Shown: positions 28,578 through 39,000, counted from the first letter of the stretch. The stretch is DNA of 64,000 bases from CAZKWG01 sp964615375 (GCA_964615375.1 CAZTOW010000008.1:1-64000), one strand, 5' to 3'. A program made the numbers and translations. The notes: a model not told the origin generated them from the sequence alone.

Positions 28578-30793
28578 GCGGGGAGCTGCCGGGGGTGCTG
28601 GAGCTGGGGTGGTGGCTCTTCATGAAGCCGGTAAGATTGCATCGGCGGCTGAAGAATCTGGGGGTAGAACCCAACGCGCGGCCGTGGACGTTGTGGCGAG
28701 CGGGGGGTGTGTCGAGAGCCTACCTGGGGCGGATGGTCCTGCTGCTGGTGCTGGGCAACCTGTCGGCGTTCCTGCTTGCCGGCGTTCTGTGGGCCTTGGG
28801 TGTGCCCATGGACTGGGGTAAGGTGGCCGGAGGTGTGACCTACGGGACAAGCTTCGGCGTGACTCTAGGCTTGCCCGGAGGTCTGGCCAGAGGCGTGGCC
28901 TCTAGCATTGCCATAAGCGTGGCCGCAGGTGTGGCCTTCGGCGCTACCGGAGGCGTAGCCGCCGGCGTAGGTGTCGGCGTAGCCGTCGGCGTGGCTGCCA
29001 GCGGAGGCGCCGGTGTAGCTGGAGGCGTGCCGGGAGGTGTGGCCGCCGACGAGTCTAGAGGCCTAGAGGGTGTTGTGGCCCGAAGCGTGTTCGAAGGCAT
29101 GTTATTCGGCGTGCTCATCAGCATGCCCTTCGGCATGGTCATCGGCGTGAGCGTCGGCATGACCTTCATCCCCTTGTATTTCAGACTCCCCTTCCTCCTC
29201 CTCGAGCTCCCCGCCCAGTTCCTCGCCTACGCCCTCGCCCGCTCTGGCCGCCCCACCCTCCACCTCGCCCCCGTCCTCCACCACGATCTCAGCTACCTCC
29301 CCCACCCCTTCCTGGCCGACCACATCCTGCTCTGCGCCGACGCCCAGCCCGCCCTCACCCGCGAGGTCCTGGACGCCTGCGCCATCGCCCCCGGCCAACG
29401 CAAGACCGGCCGACGCGCCCTGCTCCGCCTCCAGGCCCGCAGCCTGGAGCGCCTGGCCCAGGCCGGCGACTGGGGCGCCATCGCCGAGCTCTCCGGCCCC
29501 TGGCTCCCCGGCGTGGAGGCCGCCTCCCCCCTCCTGCTCGCCCTCCGCGAGGTCGGCCGCTACGCCCAGGCCGCCCAGGTCCACCTGGACCCCCGCCAGC
29601 GCCTCCAGCAGCTCCAGCGCGCCCGCGACCGTCTGGTCAGCGCGGAGAACGCCCTGCTCGCCGCCGCCAGCGAGGAGGCCCGACTCCTCGATCCCGTGAT
29701 CCCCGCCCTCCGCGCCCAGCTCGACCATCAGGCCGCCGCCCTCGCCGCCGCCGCCGCCACCGTGCTCCCCAACCCCTTCCGCGCCGGGCGCCCGCTCACG
29801 CCGGAGGAGGGGGCGGAGACCTTCCGCGGGCGCGAGGCCCTGGTCCGCCGCCTGGGCGCCCTGCTCGGCGACCCCCGCCGGCGCGGCGCCCTGGTCCTGC
29901 TCGGCCCCCGCCGCTGCGGCAAGACCTCGCTGCTGCGCATGCTGCCCGCGCTGCTGCCCGACGCGCTGGTGGTCTTCGTCGATCTGCAGGACAACCCCAC
30001 CTCCAGCCCGCGCGCCTTCTTCGAGGCCATCGCCCGGCAGGCCCGCGAGGCCGCCCGGCGCGACCGCCGCTTCGCCGTGCCCGAGCTCCCCGCCGGGCCC
30101 GCCTTCGAGGCCGCCTCCGCCTGGCTGGACGCGCTGGAGCGCGCCGCCGCCGGCCACCACGTCCTGCTGTGCGTCGACGAGTTCGAGCGCCTGGAGACGC
30201 TCTTCCCCGGCGACCGCGCCGAGCTGCTGCGGCTCATGGGCCTGCTGCGCGGGATCACCCAGCACCGGCGCGCCGTCCACCTGCTGGTGAGCGGCGTCGC
30301 GCCCTTCGATGAGCTGGACCTGATGTGGTCCGACCACCTCATCGGCGCCATCGAGCTGCGGGTGGAGCACCTGGACCAGCCCACCACCCTCGGGCTGCTG
30401 ACCCGACCCTCGGACGACTTCCCGCCCGGCACCATCCCCGAGGCCGTCGCCCTGGAGGTCTGGCGCCGCACCGACGGCCAGCCATACCTGACGCAGCTCT
30501 ACGGCCAGCTCCTGGTCCTGCGCCTGGACGCCACCGGCCGCCGCGCCGCCGAGCCCGCCGACGTGGACGCGATCCAGGACGAGGTCTTCGCCTCGGGCTC
30601 CGCCTTCTTCCGCTTCACCTTCGGCGACTGCGGCCCGGAGCGCCAGGCCCTGCTGCGCCGGCTGGCCGAGGGCGAGGCGCTCCCCGTGCCCCGCCCCGAC
30701 CAGCGCTGGCTCCAGCGCCGCGGCGTCCTCACCCCCGAGGGCCGGATCCGGGTGCCCGCCCTGGCCCGGTGGATCACCGAGATCGGAGAGTAG
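28574..30793 (+). CDS. glycine-rich membrane protein fused to an AAA ATPase
   Basis: 739 residues from the GTG at 28574 (GTGA overlap with the upstream stop). Residues 54-77 are one TM helix. Residues about 83-197 are an uninterrupted Gly/Val/Ala stretch with GVxxG and GVAxG periodicity (GVAAGVGVGVAVGVAASG), resembling stacked glycine-zipper membrane segments. Another hydrophobic helix lies at 200-222. A helical middle (240-410) leads to the ATPase: Walker A GPRRCGKTS near 444-451, Walker B LLCVDEFE near 531-538, and a winged-helix end. The DNA of the Gly-rich part is visibly less GC-rich and less codon-biased than its flanks. A membrane-perturbing effector switched by the ATPase pair is an attractive but unproven reading. 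Confidence 0.8.
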   Translation: MSGELPGVLELGWWLFMKPVRLHRRLKNLGVEPNARPWTLWRAGGVSRAYLGRMVLLLVLGNLSAFLLAGVLWALGVPMDWGKVAGGVTYGTSFGVTLGLPGGLARGVASSIAISVAAGVAFGATGGVAAGVGVGVAVGVAASGGAGVAGGVPGGVAADESRGLEGVVARSVFEGMLFGVLISMPFGMVIGVSVGMTFIPLYFRLPFLLLELPAQFLAYALARSGRPTLHLAPVLHHDLSYLPHPFLADHILLCADAQPALTREVLDACAIAPGQRKTGRRALLRLQARSLERLAQAGDWGAIAELSGPWLPGVEAASPLLLALREVGRYAQAAQVHLDPRQRLQQLQRARDRLVSAENALLAAASEEARLLDPVIPALRAQLDHQAAALAAAAATVLPNPFRAGRPLTPEEGAETFRGREALVRRLGALLGDPRRRGALVLLGPRRCGKTSLLRMLPALLPDALVVFVDLQDNPTSSPRAFFEAIARQAREAARRDRRFAVPELPAGPAFEAASAWLDALERAAAGHHVLLCVDEFERLETLFPGDRAELLRLMGLLRGITQHRRAVHLLVSGVAPFDELDLMWSDHLIGAIELRVEHLDQPTTLGLLTRPSDDFPPGTIPEAVALEVWRRTDGQPYLTQLYGQLLVLRLDATGRRAAEPADVDAIQDEVFASGSAFFRFTFGDCGPERQALLRRLAEGEALPVPRPDQRWLQRRGVLTPEGRIRVPALARWITEIGE

Positions 30794-30908
30794 GGCCAGG
30801 CAGGCTGTGTCGGGACGTAAGCGCCCACGTCGTATCACAGATGCCCACGTTGACGCCAATGCTCCTGGAGGGCTCCAGACTCGTCTCCGCCCTCTGGAGC
30901 ACATCACG

Positions 30909-32354
30909 ATGTCGTCAAAGATCAGCAGGTCGCGCCGCCAGCATGAGCCAGCGATGGATCTCCTCCCACCCCAGGCGCCCGAGGCGTCTCCCTCTTCCTA
31001 TAAGGACGCTGACGTACCGCTCTCCCCAGTACGCGCTCTCCTCTCACAATCGGATATGGGCAACGCCGCCATCGGCGATCTCCTGCGGCTCTCAGGGCGC
31101 GACGCCCAGGACGCCGAAGCGCACGGCGGCGGCGCGCAGACCTCGTCCCAGCCACTGCGGCATCATCGGCAGATCTCCGAGAGCTTCGGCCCAGACCATG
31201 GGCTCGAGGAGGTTCGCGTTCACCGGGGGACTGAAGCGCGGGAGGCCAGCGCCCGGCTCGGGGCCAGAGCGGCCACCTTCGGGGACCACATCCTCGACGG
31301 CGGCGCGATGGACCTGAAGACGGAGGCCCACGAGGCGGCCCACGTCGTCCAGCAGGCACATGGGCTCAGCGCGGAGAGCCCTGAGCTCGAGCGCCACGCG
31401 GACATGGTCGCCGAGCGCGTCGCTCGGGGGCAGTCCGCTGCAGGACTGTTGAGCGAGCTCCCACGCGGTGCCTCGGGCAGTCCAGGCCTCCAACGCAAGA
31501 AGGAGCCAAGCGCGGACAATCAGCTTCGCGACAACAGCAACAGCGGGATGTTCTCCGACATCGTCTCCGAAGACTACCACGAGTTGATGAAGACGACGGT
31601 CGAGAGCGAACTCAACCCAAAGCTGCAGAAGGAGCGTGGCCAGTCCGTAACGAATGCGTACGACAGTGGACATGGGAACTACAATTTCGATGAGTACGCC
31701 ATTGACTTCGACAAGCTGCCCGAGGGGATGACGGAAGAGGATCTCTTGCAGGCCTTCCTCATGGATCCAGACAGCTTCGTCGCGCCTGGGGAGAACGACA
31801 AGGGGCACGCCAACTACGAGGATTGGAAGAAGGCAGCCCAGACCTTCGATGACTGCAACAGCTTCACCAGGGTGGACAAGGAGCGCAATCCGCTGAAGAA
31901 CACCGCGCCGGCGCAAGGGGATGTATACGATATCGACATCTGGGGGCCGGACAACGGTGACGTCGTGAACTCGAAGATGGACAAGAACTCAGCGACCTTC
32001 TCGACCATGACCGACCTCCATCTGGGCGGTGAGCATCCGGTCGCGGGCAATCGGAAGTTCGGCATCGAGAAACTGAAGAATGGGAAATACCGATTCTACA
32101 CCCGAGGCTTCGACCGAGCTGGGAAATGGGTCACCGATAACGAGTACGGAAGAGACCTGCAGGACGAGAGCTGGACCGCCATGATGAAGGCGCTCTCGTA
32201 CAAGCTTAACGGCAAAGCCGCGTTCTCAGAGACGGCGAAGGACGGCGGTAGCGTCGAAAGTTTCGGGCATCGCAAGTCCTACAGCGCTGAGCAGCTTCTC
32301 AAGAACAAAGACGGGAGCGACGTCTCTTCGCCCTCAACGGGCCCGATCGTCTGA
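30909..32354 (+). CDS. DUF4157-domain protein with unknown C-terminal domain (eCIS-cargo-like)
   Basis: 481 residues from the ATG at 30909, with GGAG 9 nt upstream. A disordered Ser/Arg/Gln-rich start contains DMGNAAIGDLLRLSG, a short motif common before DUF4157. Residues about 110-175 are DUF4157: FGPDHGLEEVRVHRG then HEAAHVVQQAHG with the HExxH zinc-peptidase core. DUF4157 proteins are linked to extracellular contractile injection systems as cargo or self-cleaving leaders. The remaining 280 residues have lower GC, many Asn/Asp/Lys and no recognised toxin motif. No injection-system genes are present in the window, so the delivery machinery would have to be elsewhere. Confidence 0.8.
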   Translation: MSSKISRSRRQHEPAMDLLPPQAPEASPSSYKDADVPLSPVRALLSQSDMGNAAIGDLLRLSGRDAQDAEAHGGGAQTSSQPLRHHRQISESFGPDHGLEEVRVHRGTEAREASARLGARAATFGDHILDGGAMDLKTEAHEAAHVVQQAHGLSAESPELERHADMVAERVARGQSAAGLLSELPRGASGSPGLQRKKEPSADNQLRDNSNSGMFSDIVSEDYHELMKTTVESELNPKLQKERGQSVTNAYDSGHGNYNFDEYAIDFDKLPEGMTEEDLLQAFLMDPDSFVAPGENDKGHANYEDWKKAAQTFDDCNSFTRVDKERNPLKNTAPAQGDVYDIDIWGPDNGDVVNSKMDKNSATFSTMTDLHLGGEHPVAGNRKFGIEKLKNGKYRFYTRGFDRAGKWVTDNEYGRDLQDESWTAMMKALSYKLNGKAAFSETAKDGGSVESFGHRKSYSAEQLLKNKDGSDVSSPSTGPIV

Positions 32355-32698
32355 CTCGAGAGCGCGAAGAGCCAGTCTCAATCCGCACCGCAACTGCAGC
32401 CCGCCCCGGGCGAGCCTCTACCCATCCCGCACCCCAGGCGGCCCGTGGAACCACAGCAGCTCGGGTGTCGCCGCGGGCACCGCCTCCCAGGAAATCCAGG
32501 CCGAAGCGCCCCCCAAACGTCCGCCCACTGGACGCGCCGCGCACCACCACCGTCGAAGCCCGCCGCGATCCCGCTCACGCCGAGCGCGCCCGAGCCTCTG
32601 CGTCCTCTGCGAACTCGGCGTCCTCTGCGCTGAATCACCAGCCACGGCGAGAGACCGCGCTGCTTCCTCGGACCGCAGCGCGCGATCTCCAGGAGCGC
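32355..32698. other. gene-free region, possibly decayed minus-strand ORF
   Basis: No supported gene. Two minus-strand frames join into a protein-like C terminus (RRVQWADVWGA then SAWISWEAVPAATPELLWF, ending at 32418) only if a frameshift is assumed at the C6 run around 32509. The segment at 32596-32632 has repeated CTCTGCG words (CTCTGCGTCCTCTGCG), like degenerate interspersed repeats. Confidence 0.3.
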
Positions 32699-33175
32699 TC
32701 ACCAGCCCTCGCAGCTCTCGACCTCGCCGCCCACCTCGACGCGGAACTGAAGCTCCCCACCCACGATGTGGTCGCGCAGCGTGTAGTACAGCCCGAAGCC
32801 CCACGGCGTCTCGACACAACGTTCGATGTCGGCGTGGTGCAGGAACCACAACCCGCTGTCGTCCTTGAACAGCGAGAACTCCCGCGCGTCCTCCTCCATC
32901 CAACTGATCAGCTCGCCGTCCATGTCATAGTCCGCCCAGCCGAAGTCGCCGAAGAAGGTGTGGATCTCGTTGCCCGACGGGGTCACGATCCAGCGGTGGA
33001 GACCCTCCATGTCGGCGCAGTGGGTGACCCAGACGCCCTCCCCTCCCCCGGGCCTCGGGACATAGCCCTCCTCACAGTGGTGATCGCTGATGTACTCCTC
33101 GCGCACGACGGCGCCCGCCCCTGCGGCCTCGACCGGGATCGCGAACACGAAGACAGGGAGCAGATTGCGCAGCAT
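32699..33175 (-). CDS. small secreted protein
   Basis: 158 residues. Signal peptide (MLRNLLPVFVFAIPVEAAGAG) and GGGAGGCGG upstream of the ATG at 33175. The mature protein is rich in acidic, aromatic and His/Cys residues (SDHHCEEGY, VTHCADMEGLHRW, ERCVETPWG, SCEGW). Four Cys are suited to two disulfides. No motif recognised. Probably periplasmic or extracellular. Confidence 0.75.
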   Translation of the reverse strand: MLRNLLPVFVFAIPVEAAGAGAVVREEYISDHHCEEGYVPRPGGGEGVWVTHCADMEGLHRWIVTPSGNEIHTFFGDFGWADYDMDGELISWMEEDAREFSLFKDDSGLWFLHHADIERCVETPWGFGLYYTLRDHIVGGELQFRVEVGGEVESCEGW

Positions 33176-33394
33176 GACCGCCTCCCTTCAGGCGGCGTGA
33201 CCGCCTGTGCTGCCGACCTCTCGTCAGCAGCAGGAACAAGCTAAGCACGACGCTCGATGGGTCCAGCAAACAGCGCAACGTTCTCAATCAAACTCAGACG
33301 CGCAACCTGTCGACATCAGGCTCACGCCCTCGTCCCCGCGCCCACCCCGCATGACCCCTGACACACTCCCCCGCCTCGGTGGTACTCCTGAGAC

Positions 33395-33997
33395 ATGCAC
33401 GCCCCCACCTGCAGCTCCGACGCCCTCCTCCGGCTGATGCACAGCGGCGACATCGCCGCGCTCGACCACCTGACCACCTGCTACGGGCACCGCCTCGTGG
33501 CCGTGGCGCGGCGGAGCTGCCGGCGGCCGGACGACGTCGACGACGCCGTGCAGCAGGCCCTCCTGGAGGCGGGCCGCGTGCGCGCGCGCTGGGCGGGGGT
33601 GCGGGATCCGCTGGCCTGGCTGGCCACCCTGGTCTCGCGGAGCTGTGGGCGCCTGAACCGCGGGATGGCCAACGACCCCAGCCTCCACGACGCGGAGCTC
33701 GAGCTCCCCTGCGCCTGCGCCAGCCCGGAGGCCCAGGCGGCGGACCGCGAGCTGGGCGAGCGGCTCTCCCAGGGCCTCGCCCGCCTGAACCGCACCGACC
33801 GCGTCGTGCTGCTGATGTCGGCGGAGGGCTGGACCGGCCCGGAGATCGCGGATGAGCTGGGCATCACGGCCGACGCCGTGCGCTCGCGCCTGAAGCGGGC
33901 GCGTCGGAGCGTGCGCGAGGAGCTGGAGGCCGAGGCCCTCGGGCCGGGCGCGCGGAAGCCTGACACAGTCGGGGAGCTGGCTGGCACCTCGGGCTGA
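33395..33997 (+). CDS. ECF-type sigma-70 factor
   Basis: 200 residues. Region 2 (DIAALDHLTTCYGHRLVAVARRSCRRPDDVDDAVQQALLEA) and region 4 (LARLNRTDRVVLLMSAEGWTGPEIADELGITADAVRSRLKRAR) are clear, with no extra domains. It directs RNA polymerase to a stress or envelope regulon. No anti-sigma gene is adjacent; the next gene, 14 bp downstream, is a thioredoxin, suggesting a redox-responsive operon. Several Cys (PTCSS, TTCY, RSC, CAC) could be redox sensors, which is speculative. Confidence 0.92.
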   Translation: MHAPTCSSDALLRLMHSGDIAALDHLTTCYGHRLVAVARRSCRRPDDVDDAVQQALLEAGRVRARWAGVRDPLAWLATLVSRSCGRLNRGMANDPSLHDAELELPCACASPEAQAADRELGERLSQGLARLNRTDRVVLLMSAEGWTGPEIADELGITADAVRSRLKRARRSVREELEAEALGPGARKPDTVGELAGTSG

Positions 33998-34011
33998 ACC
34001 CTGGAGGCCTC

Positions 34012-34356
34012 ATGCCCATCACCGACACCGCCACCTTCTCCCGCCTCGTGCTCGAGCGCGACACCCCCGTGCTCGTCGACTTCTCGTCCGACTGGTGCCC
34101 GCCCTGCCGCGCGCTGGAGAAGGCGCTCGTGGAGCTCGGCCCCGAGTTCCCCGGCGTCACCGTCGAGCACGTCGACGCCGACCGCGCGCTGGAGCTCACG
34201 ACCCGCTACAACGTCCGCGGGCTGCCCACGCTGCTGGCCTTCCACCGCGGCCAGGTCACGGCCATGCAGGTCGGCTTCCAGGGGAAGGCCCACCTGCGCG
34301 GCTTCCTGGCGAAGACGGCCGAGGGGAGCAGGGCGCCGGGGCTCGTCGCGAAGTAA
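34012..34356 (+). CDS. trxA: thioredoxin
   Basis: 114 residues, standard thioredoxin length. Active site WCPPC (Pro instead of Gly), FSSDWCPPCRALE, and the cis-Pro loop RGLPTLLAF. It reduces protein disulfides in the cytosol; no signal peptide. Its start is 14 bp after the ECF sigma stop, with GGAGG upstream, so the two are co-transcribed. Confidence 0.93.
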   Translation: MPITDTATFSRLVLERDTPVLVDFSSDWCPPCRALEKALVELGPEFPGVTVEHVDADRALELTTRYNVRGLPTLLAFHRGQVTAMQVGFQGKAHLRGFLAKTAEGSRAPGLVAK

Positions 34357-34375
34357 TTGACAGCGTCAGAAAGTT
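34357..34375 (+). promoter_or_regulatory. copy 1 of a shared TTGACA-type element
   Basis: TTGACAGCGTCAGAAAGTT begins directly after the thioredoxin stop. The same 19-mer with one change occurs at 43436-43454 before a TetR gene. It contains a TGAC-N3-GTCA half-palindrome and a -35-like TTGACA. The 181 bp that follow to rtcB hold a GC hairpin (GCGGGG/CCCCGC) and no gene. Confidence 0.45.
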
Positions 34376-34556
34376 AGCGCTCCCAGGAGGGCGGGGCCCG
34401 CGACCGCCCCGCTTGCGCGCACGGACAGACTGGATACGTGGCGGGCACGAGCGCCAGAGACACCGCGGCTGCTGAACCCGGTCCTCTTCACTCACCCCAA
34501 TCTCAGGCCCGACCCTCACAGGGTTCGTGTGCCTGGAATCTGAGTCAGGTGCTCCC

Positions 34557-36005
34557 ATGCCTGCCACGCTTCAGGGCCGCGCTTCGGCGCGGCTCCCCCG
34601 GCTCATTCGCGCCCTCGCGCGCGAGGGCCTGGACGTCACGCACGCGGACGGCGTGTACACGATCCGTCTGCGCTCCGATCCCGACGGCCCCGCCGCCGAG
34701 GTGCTGCTCTCCGACGAGCTGCCCCTGGAGGCCAAGGCCGCCACCCAGCTCGCCCAGATCGCCGCCCTCCAGCATCCGGACGGCGGCCGCCTGTCCTGCG
34801 TCTGCGCCACCCCGGACTTCCATCCGGGGGATGGCGGCGTGCCCATCGGCACCGTCGCCCGCAGCCGCGCCATCGTCACCCCCGGCCTCGTGGGCGGGGA
34901 CATCAACTGTGGCATGCGCCTGCACGTCACGGACCTCAGCCTGGATCGCCTGCTCTCCCGCAAGGCCGAGCTGGTCGGCCGCCTGCGGCGCGACTACCTG
35001 CTCGGCGAGCGGGACATCGCGCTGACCGGCCCCGCCTTCGAGGGCCTGCTGCGCGAGGGCCTGCCCGGCCTGGAGCTGGGCGCGCGCCAGCGCCCGCTGG
35101 GCCGCCTGCGCCGGGTGGATCTGGACCGTCTCCGCGAGGAGATCGACCGGGTCTACCTGGGCGGGGCGCTCCCGGACGGGGATCCGAGCGTCGTCCCGGC
35201 CTCCCTGCTCCAGTCCGAGGTGGTGCGCGAGGACGGGCTGGCCACCGTGGGCCGCGGCAACCACTTCGTAGAGCTGCAGGTGGTCGAGGAGATCGTGGAC
35301 CGCGCCGAGGCCTGGCGCCTCGGCGTCAAGGTCGGCCAGATCGCCCTCATGATCCACTCCGGCTCCCGCGACGTGGGGCGCGCCGTCGGCACCCTCTGGG
35401 CCGACCGCGCCCGGGCCGCCTGGCCCGCCGATCAGCGCTACCCCGACAGCCGCATCTTCCCCATCTCCCTGTCCGCCGAGCCGGAGCTGGCCCTGGCCTA
35501 CCTCCGGGCCGAGGCCGCCGCGGCGAACTACGGATGGGCGAACCGCGCGCTGCTGGCCGAGCTCTTCCGCACCCGCCTCGACGAGGTCTTCGGCCAGGTC
35601 AGCTCCCCGCTGGTCGCCGACGTGCCGCACAACATCACGCTGCGCGAGGGGGACGACATCGTCGCCCGCAAGGGCGCCACGCCCGCGCACCCCGGTCAGG
35701 CCCTGCTGATCCCGGGGTCCATGGGCAGCTCGTCCTACCTCCTGGTGGGCCGCGGCCAGCCGCGCTTCCTGAGCTCCGCCTCCCACGGCGCCGGCCGCTC
35801 GCGGCCCCGCCAGGAGATGGGGCACCTGAGCCGAGACCAGCTCGGTCTGGGCGGGGTGGAGTGCCACACGCTGCGCGAGGAGCGCGTGATCGAGGAGGCC
35901 CCCGCCGGCTACAAGCCCATCTCCGCCGTGATCGACGCGCAGGTCCGCGCCGGCATGGTGGGGGTGGTCGCCCGGATGCGACCCCTGATGACCTTCAAGG
36001 GCTGA
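34557..36005 (+). CDS. rtcB: RtcB-family RNA ligase
   Basis: 482 residues from the ATG at 34557. RtcB hallmarks: TPDFHPGDGGVPIGT (metal-binding Asp/His), GGDINCGMR (Cys metal ligand), GRGNHFVELQ, MIHSGSRDVG, VPHNITL, LIPGSMGSSSYLL and the guanylation region SHGAGRSRPRQ. The enzyme joins 2',3'-cyclic phosphate or 3'-phosphate RNA ends to 5'-OH ends with GTP and Mn. No archease or RtcA/RtcR is adjacent. The Shine-Dalgarno is weak (AGGTG). A TetR-like element is 181 bp upstream. Convergent with the STAND gene at 36012. Confidence 0.93.
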   Translation: MPATLQGRASARLPRLIRALAREGLDVTHADGVYTIRLRSDPDGPAAEVLLSDELPLEAKAATQLAQIAALQHPDGGRLSCVCATPDFHPGDGGVPIGTVARSRAIVTPGLVGGDINCGMRLHVTDLSLDRLLSRKAELVGRLRRDYLLGERDIALTGPAFEGLLREGLPGLELGARQRPLGRLRRVDLDRLREEIDRVYLGGALPDGDPSVVPASLLQSEVVREDGLATVGRGNHFVELQVVEEIVDRAEAWRLGVKVGQIALMIHSGSRDVGRAVGTLWADRARAAWPADQRYPDSRIFPISLSAEPELALAYLRAEAAAANYGWANRALLAELFRTRLDEVFGQVSSPLVADVPHNITLREGDDIVARKGATPAHPGQALLIPGSMGSSSYLLVGRGQPRFLSSASHGAGRSRPRQEMGHLSRDQLGLGGVECHTLREERVIEEAPAGYKPISAVIDAQVRAGMVGVVARMRPLMTFKG

Positions 36006-36011
36006 GGGGGC

Positions 36012-39000
36012 TCACCCGGGCGGGACCTGGCAGAGGCCCCGGGCCGAGCCCTCGGCGGAGGACTCGGCCCGCGCGGCCTCCTCGATCGAGAGCCCGGGGC
36101 TCAGGTGCGCGCTGAAGTGGCGGTAGATCGCCTGGAGGGCTGGGTCGGTGGCGCCCTGCAACCGGGACAGGAACGCGAACGAGGGGCTGAGCAGGCGGCC
36201 GTCGTCCACCGGCTCCAGCCCGCCATTCTGGACCCGGTAGCCGGTCAGCTCCGGGCCGAGGCCCGAGAGCGCCGCCGGATCCGCCGACAGCACCGGCACC
36301 ACGCGGACCCGGCCCTGCTCGTCCCCGATCTGAAGGCTCAGGCCGTCCGGGGTGAACCGCAGCGAAGAGACGGGCGCGGGCGTCCAGAGGGGCCCGGTGA
36401 CCGGGTCGCCGGTGCGCGTGGAGTAGACCTGGACGGCGTCGGGCTCGGGGACGCCGTTGTCGAGGAAGATCGACATCACCTCGACCTTGGAGCGCGCCAG
36501 GAGCTCGCCGCCCGGGTGGAGCGCGACCGCGACCTTCGAGCCGTGCGTCTCGCCTCTCGGGGCCTGCAACCACCAGCGCGCCTCTCCCAGGCGAAGCTCC
36601 AGCTCGCCCTCCAGGCGCAGCTCGAGGCCCCCTGGCAGGCTCAGGTGGAGCCCGGGGCCCTCACCGGCGTCGTCGAGACCTCGCCCGCCGGTGACCTCGA
36701 TCTGCGTGGCCACGCGGCAGGCCTCCAGGAGGACCCGCGGCAAGGGCGATTGGAGGTCGCGGAAGGTGAGGGGCTGGATCTGTGGGCCCTCCAGGGTCAG
36801 GCTGTCGTAACGAGGCAGGTGCGCGCGGTGCCTCCCGTCCCCACACATCACGGGCGCATCGCCGATGCGGACGATGTTGGGAGGGAGCGCGCCCCGGCCG
36901 GGCTCGTCGGAGACCGCGGCGGGCCAGATGCGGAGCTCTGACGGGCGCCCCAGGAGGAACCCGTCGAAGGTGCCGAACCAGCCCTCGTCGGCCTGGAGCC
37001 GAAGCACCATCTCGTAGGTCCGCAGGCGTCGCTGCCCCACCAGGGTCCGTCGCAGGCGGTCGAGCTCGACCACCGCGCCTCCCGACACCAGCAGATATCG
37101 GCCGGCGTCGGCGGCGACCGCGGCGTCCTCGATCTCGCCCGCGTAGATGCCGTCGTAGATCCCGAGCTGGATCCGGGCGGACCGGTCCTCCTGGACAGCC
37201 TCCCCCGGGACGCACGCCGAGAGCCTGGGCGTGTCGCAGACCAGGGGCGGCGCGGGCGGATCGAGCGCCACGCCCAGCCGCCCACCGTCCTCGGAGAAGT
37301 CGAGCTGGACGTGGGGCGAGGTTCCGCTCAGGGCGACCCGACTCACCGCCGAGGGGATCCCATCCACCACCCCGCTCCACAGCTCGACCTGTCCCTCACG
37401 AGCGCAGGCCAGCCCGTCGCCGTCGGGGCTCAGAGCGACCGCTCCGGAGTAGCGGAGAGGGACGGTGCGCGCAGGCGCGGCGAGGGCCAGCCCGATGACC
37501 GCCGCGGCGTAGGTGGCCCGCATCGGATCGTCGGGCGCCGCCGTGTCCAGCGCGTAGGAGGCCCAGGTCAGCGCGATCGGATCGAGGTCCTCCTGGAGCG
37601 TGACCGCGCGCTGAAAGGCGGCGCGGGCCTCGGTCGATCGTTGGAGGCGCTCCGAGGCGTCCGCCCTGGCCTGCTCAGCCTGACGCTGCAGCTCCACGAG
37701 CACGCGCGCCTGGGTCTCGCTCAGGGCCGAGATCAGCGCCCACACCAGCCCAAACACCAGGGCGGCCCCGATGCCCGCACCCAGCCATTTCGAGCGTTGC
37801 TCGCCATGGATCTGCGCACGAGCCTCGGCGACCCGCGCGTCCTCCTCGGGGCTCCGCGTGCGCATCCCGGCGGCGCCCTGGTCGATCACCCGCAGCTCCG
37901 CCCGATCCAGCACGGCGTCGGGGACGTGGGCCAGCCCCTCCAGCAGGGCCCGAGCCCGCTGACCCGGGGCGAGCGAGCGCTCGCATGCCGCCTTCACCAC
38001 CGGCGCCAGCGTGTCGTGGGCCAGCCGCGTGCCCCCGTCCGGGCAGTCCGCCAGCAGGTAGAGCTCGCGGGCGTGCCCCAGCGCGCGAGCGACCTCGGGT
38101 CGGATCGCGGTGGCGCTCGCCAGCGAGTGGTAAGCCTGGAGCAGCTCCGCCGGAGAGCGGCTCAGCGCCGTGAGCTGAGGTCCGACGTGGAAGACCAGCA
38201 GGTCCAGGGCCAGCCCCGTCCGCGCCGCGTCCGGGTCCCGCCGCTCCAGCTCGGCGAGCTGGCGCTCCACGAAGTCCCAAAGGTGGAGGCCCCCCCGGCG
38301 GAGGCGGGCATAGGCGTCGAGCGTGAAGTGGCGCACCCCGTCGGCGTCCGGCGCGGCGCCCGCCCACAGGCGCGTCAGCAGGATCTGGAGCAGCGGCGCC
38401 ACCGGGCTGTCCGCGTCCGAGCCCAGGTCATCGGCGATCCGGGCGCCCAGCCCGGGCTCGACCTCCAGCCGGTAGCGCGCCCGCAAGGTATCGTTCTGGG
38501 GGATGGACTCCACCACCTCGATGATCGCGGCGCGGTCCAGGCTGGAGACGCTGTAGTCGTCCCAGGCGAGCCCCTGCCAGCCGTGGAGCCGCTGAACCAG
38601 GTCCGGCAGCCACTCCTTGCGCAGCGAGAGGATCAGCCGGCCCGCCGGCCGCTCCGGGCCCGTCAGCCCGGGGGCGAGGGCCGCCAGCAGGTCGCCGAGC
38701 TCGTTCGCGCCGGGGAGCGGGTGGGTCCAGGCCTCCTCCACCTGATCCAGGATGACGTGGAGCGGACCCTCCGCCTCCAGCGCCCTCCAGGCCGCGATCT
38801 CCTGCCCTTCGGCGCAGCCCAGAAGCGCCCGCAGATCGCCCAGGAGGCCGCCTGCGCCGCGGCGCGCGTAGCGGTGCTGGCCCCGGAGGCGCGGCAGCAG
38901 CCCCGCCTGAAGGAGGCTGGACTTCCCGACCCCCGTGGGCCCGTGGATCACGCGCACCGGGGCGCCGGGCCCCTCGATCAGGCTCAGCAGGGCGCGGATC

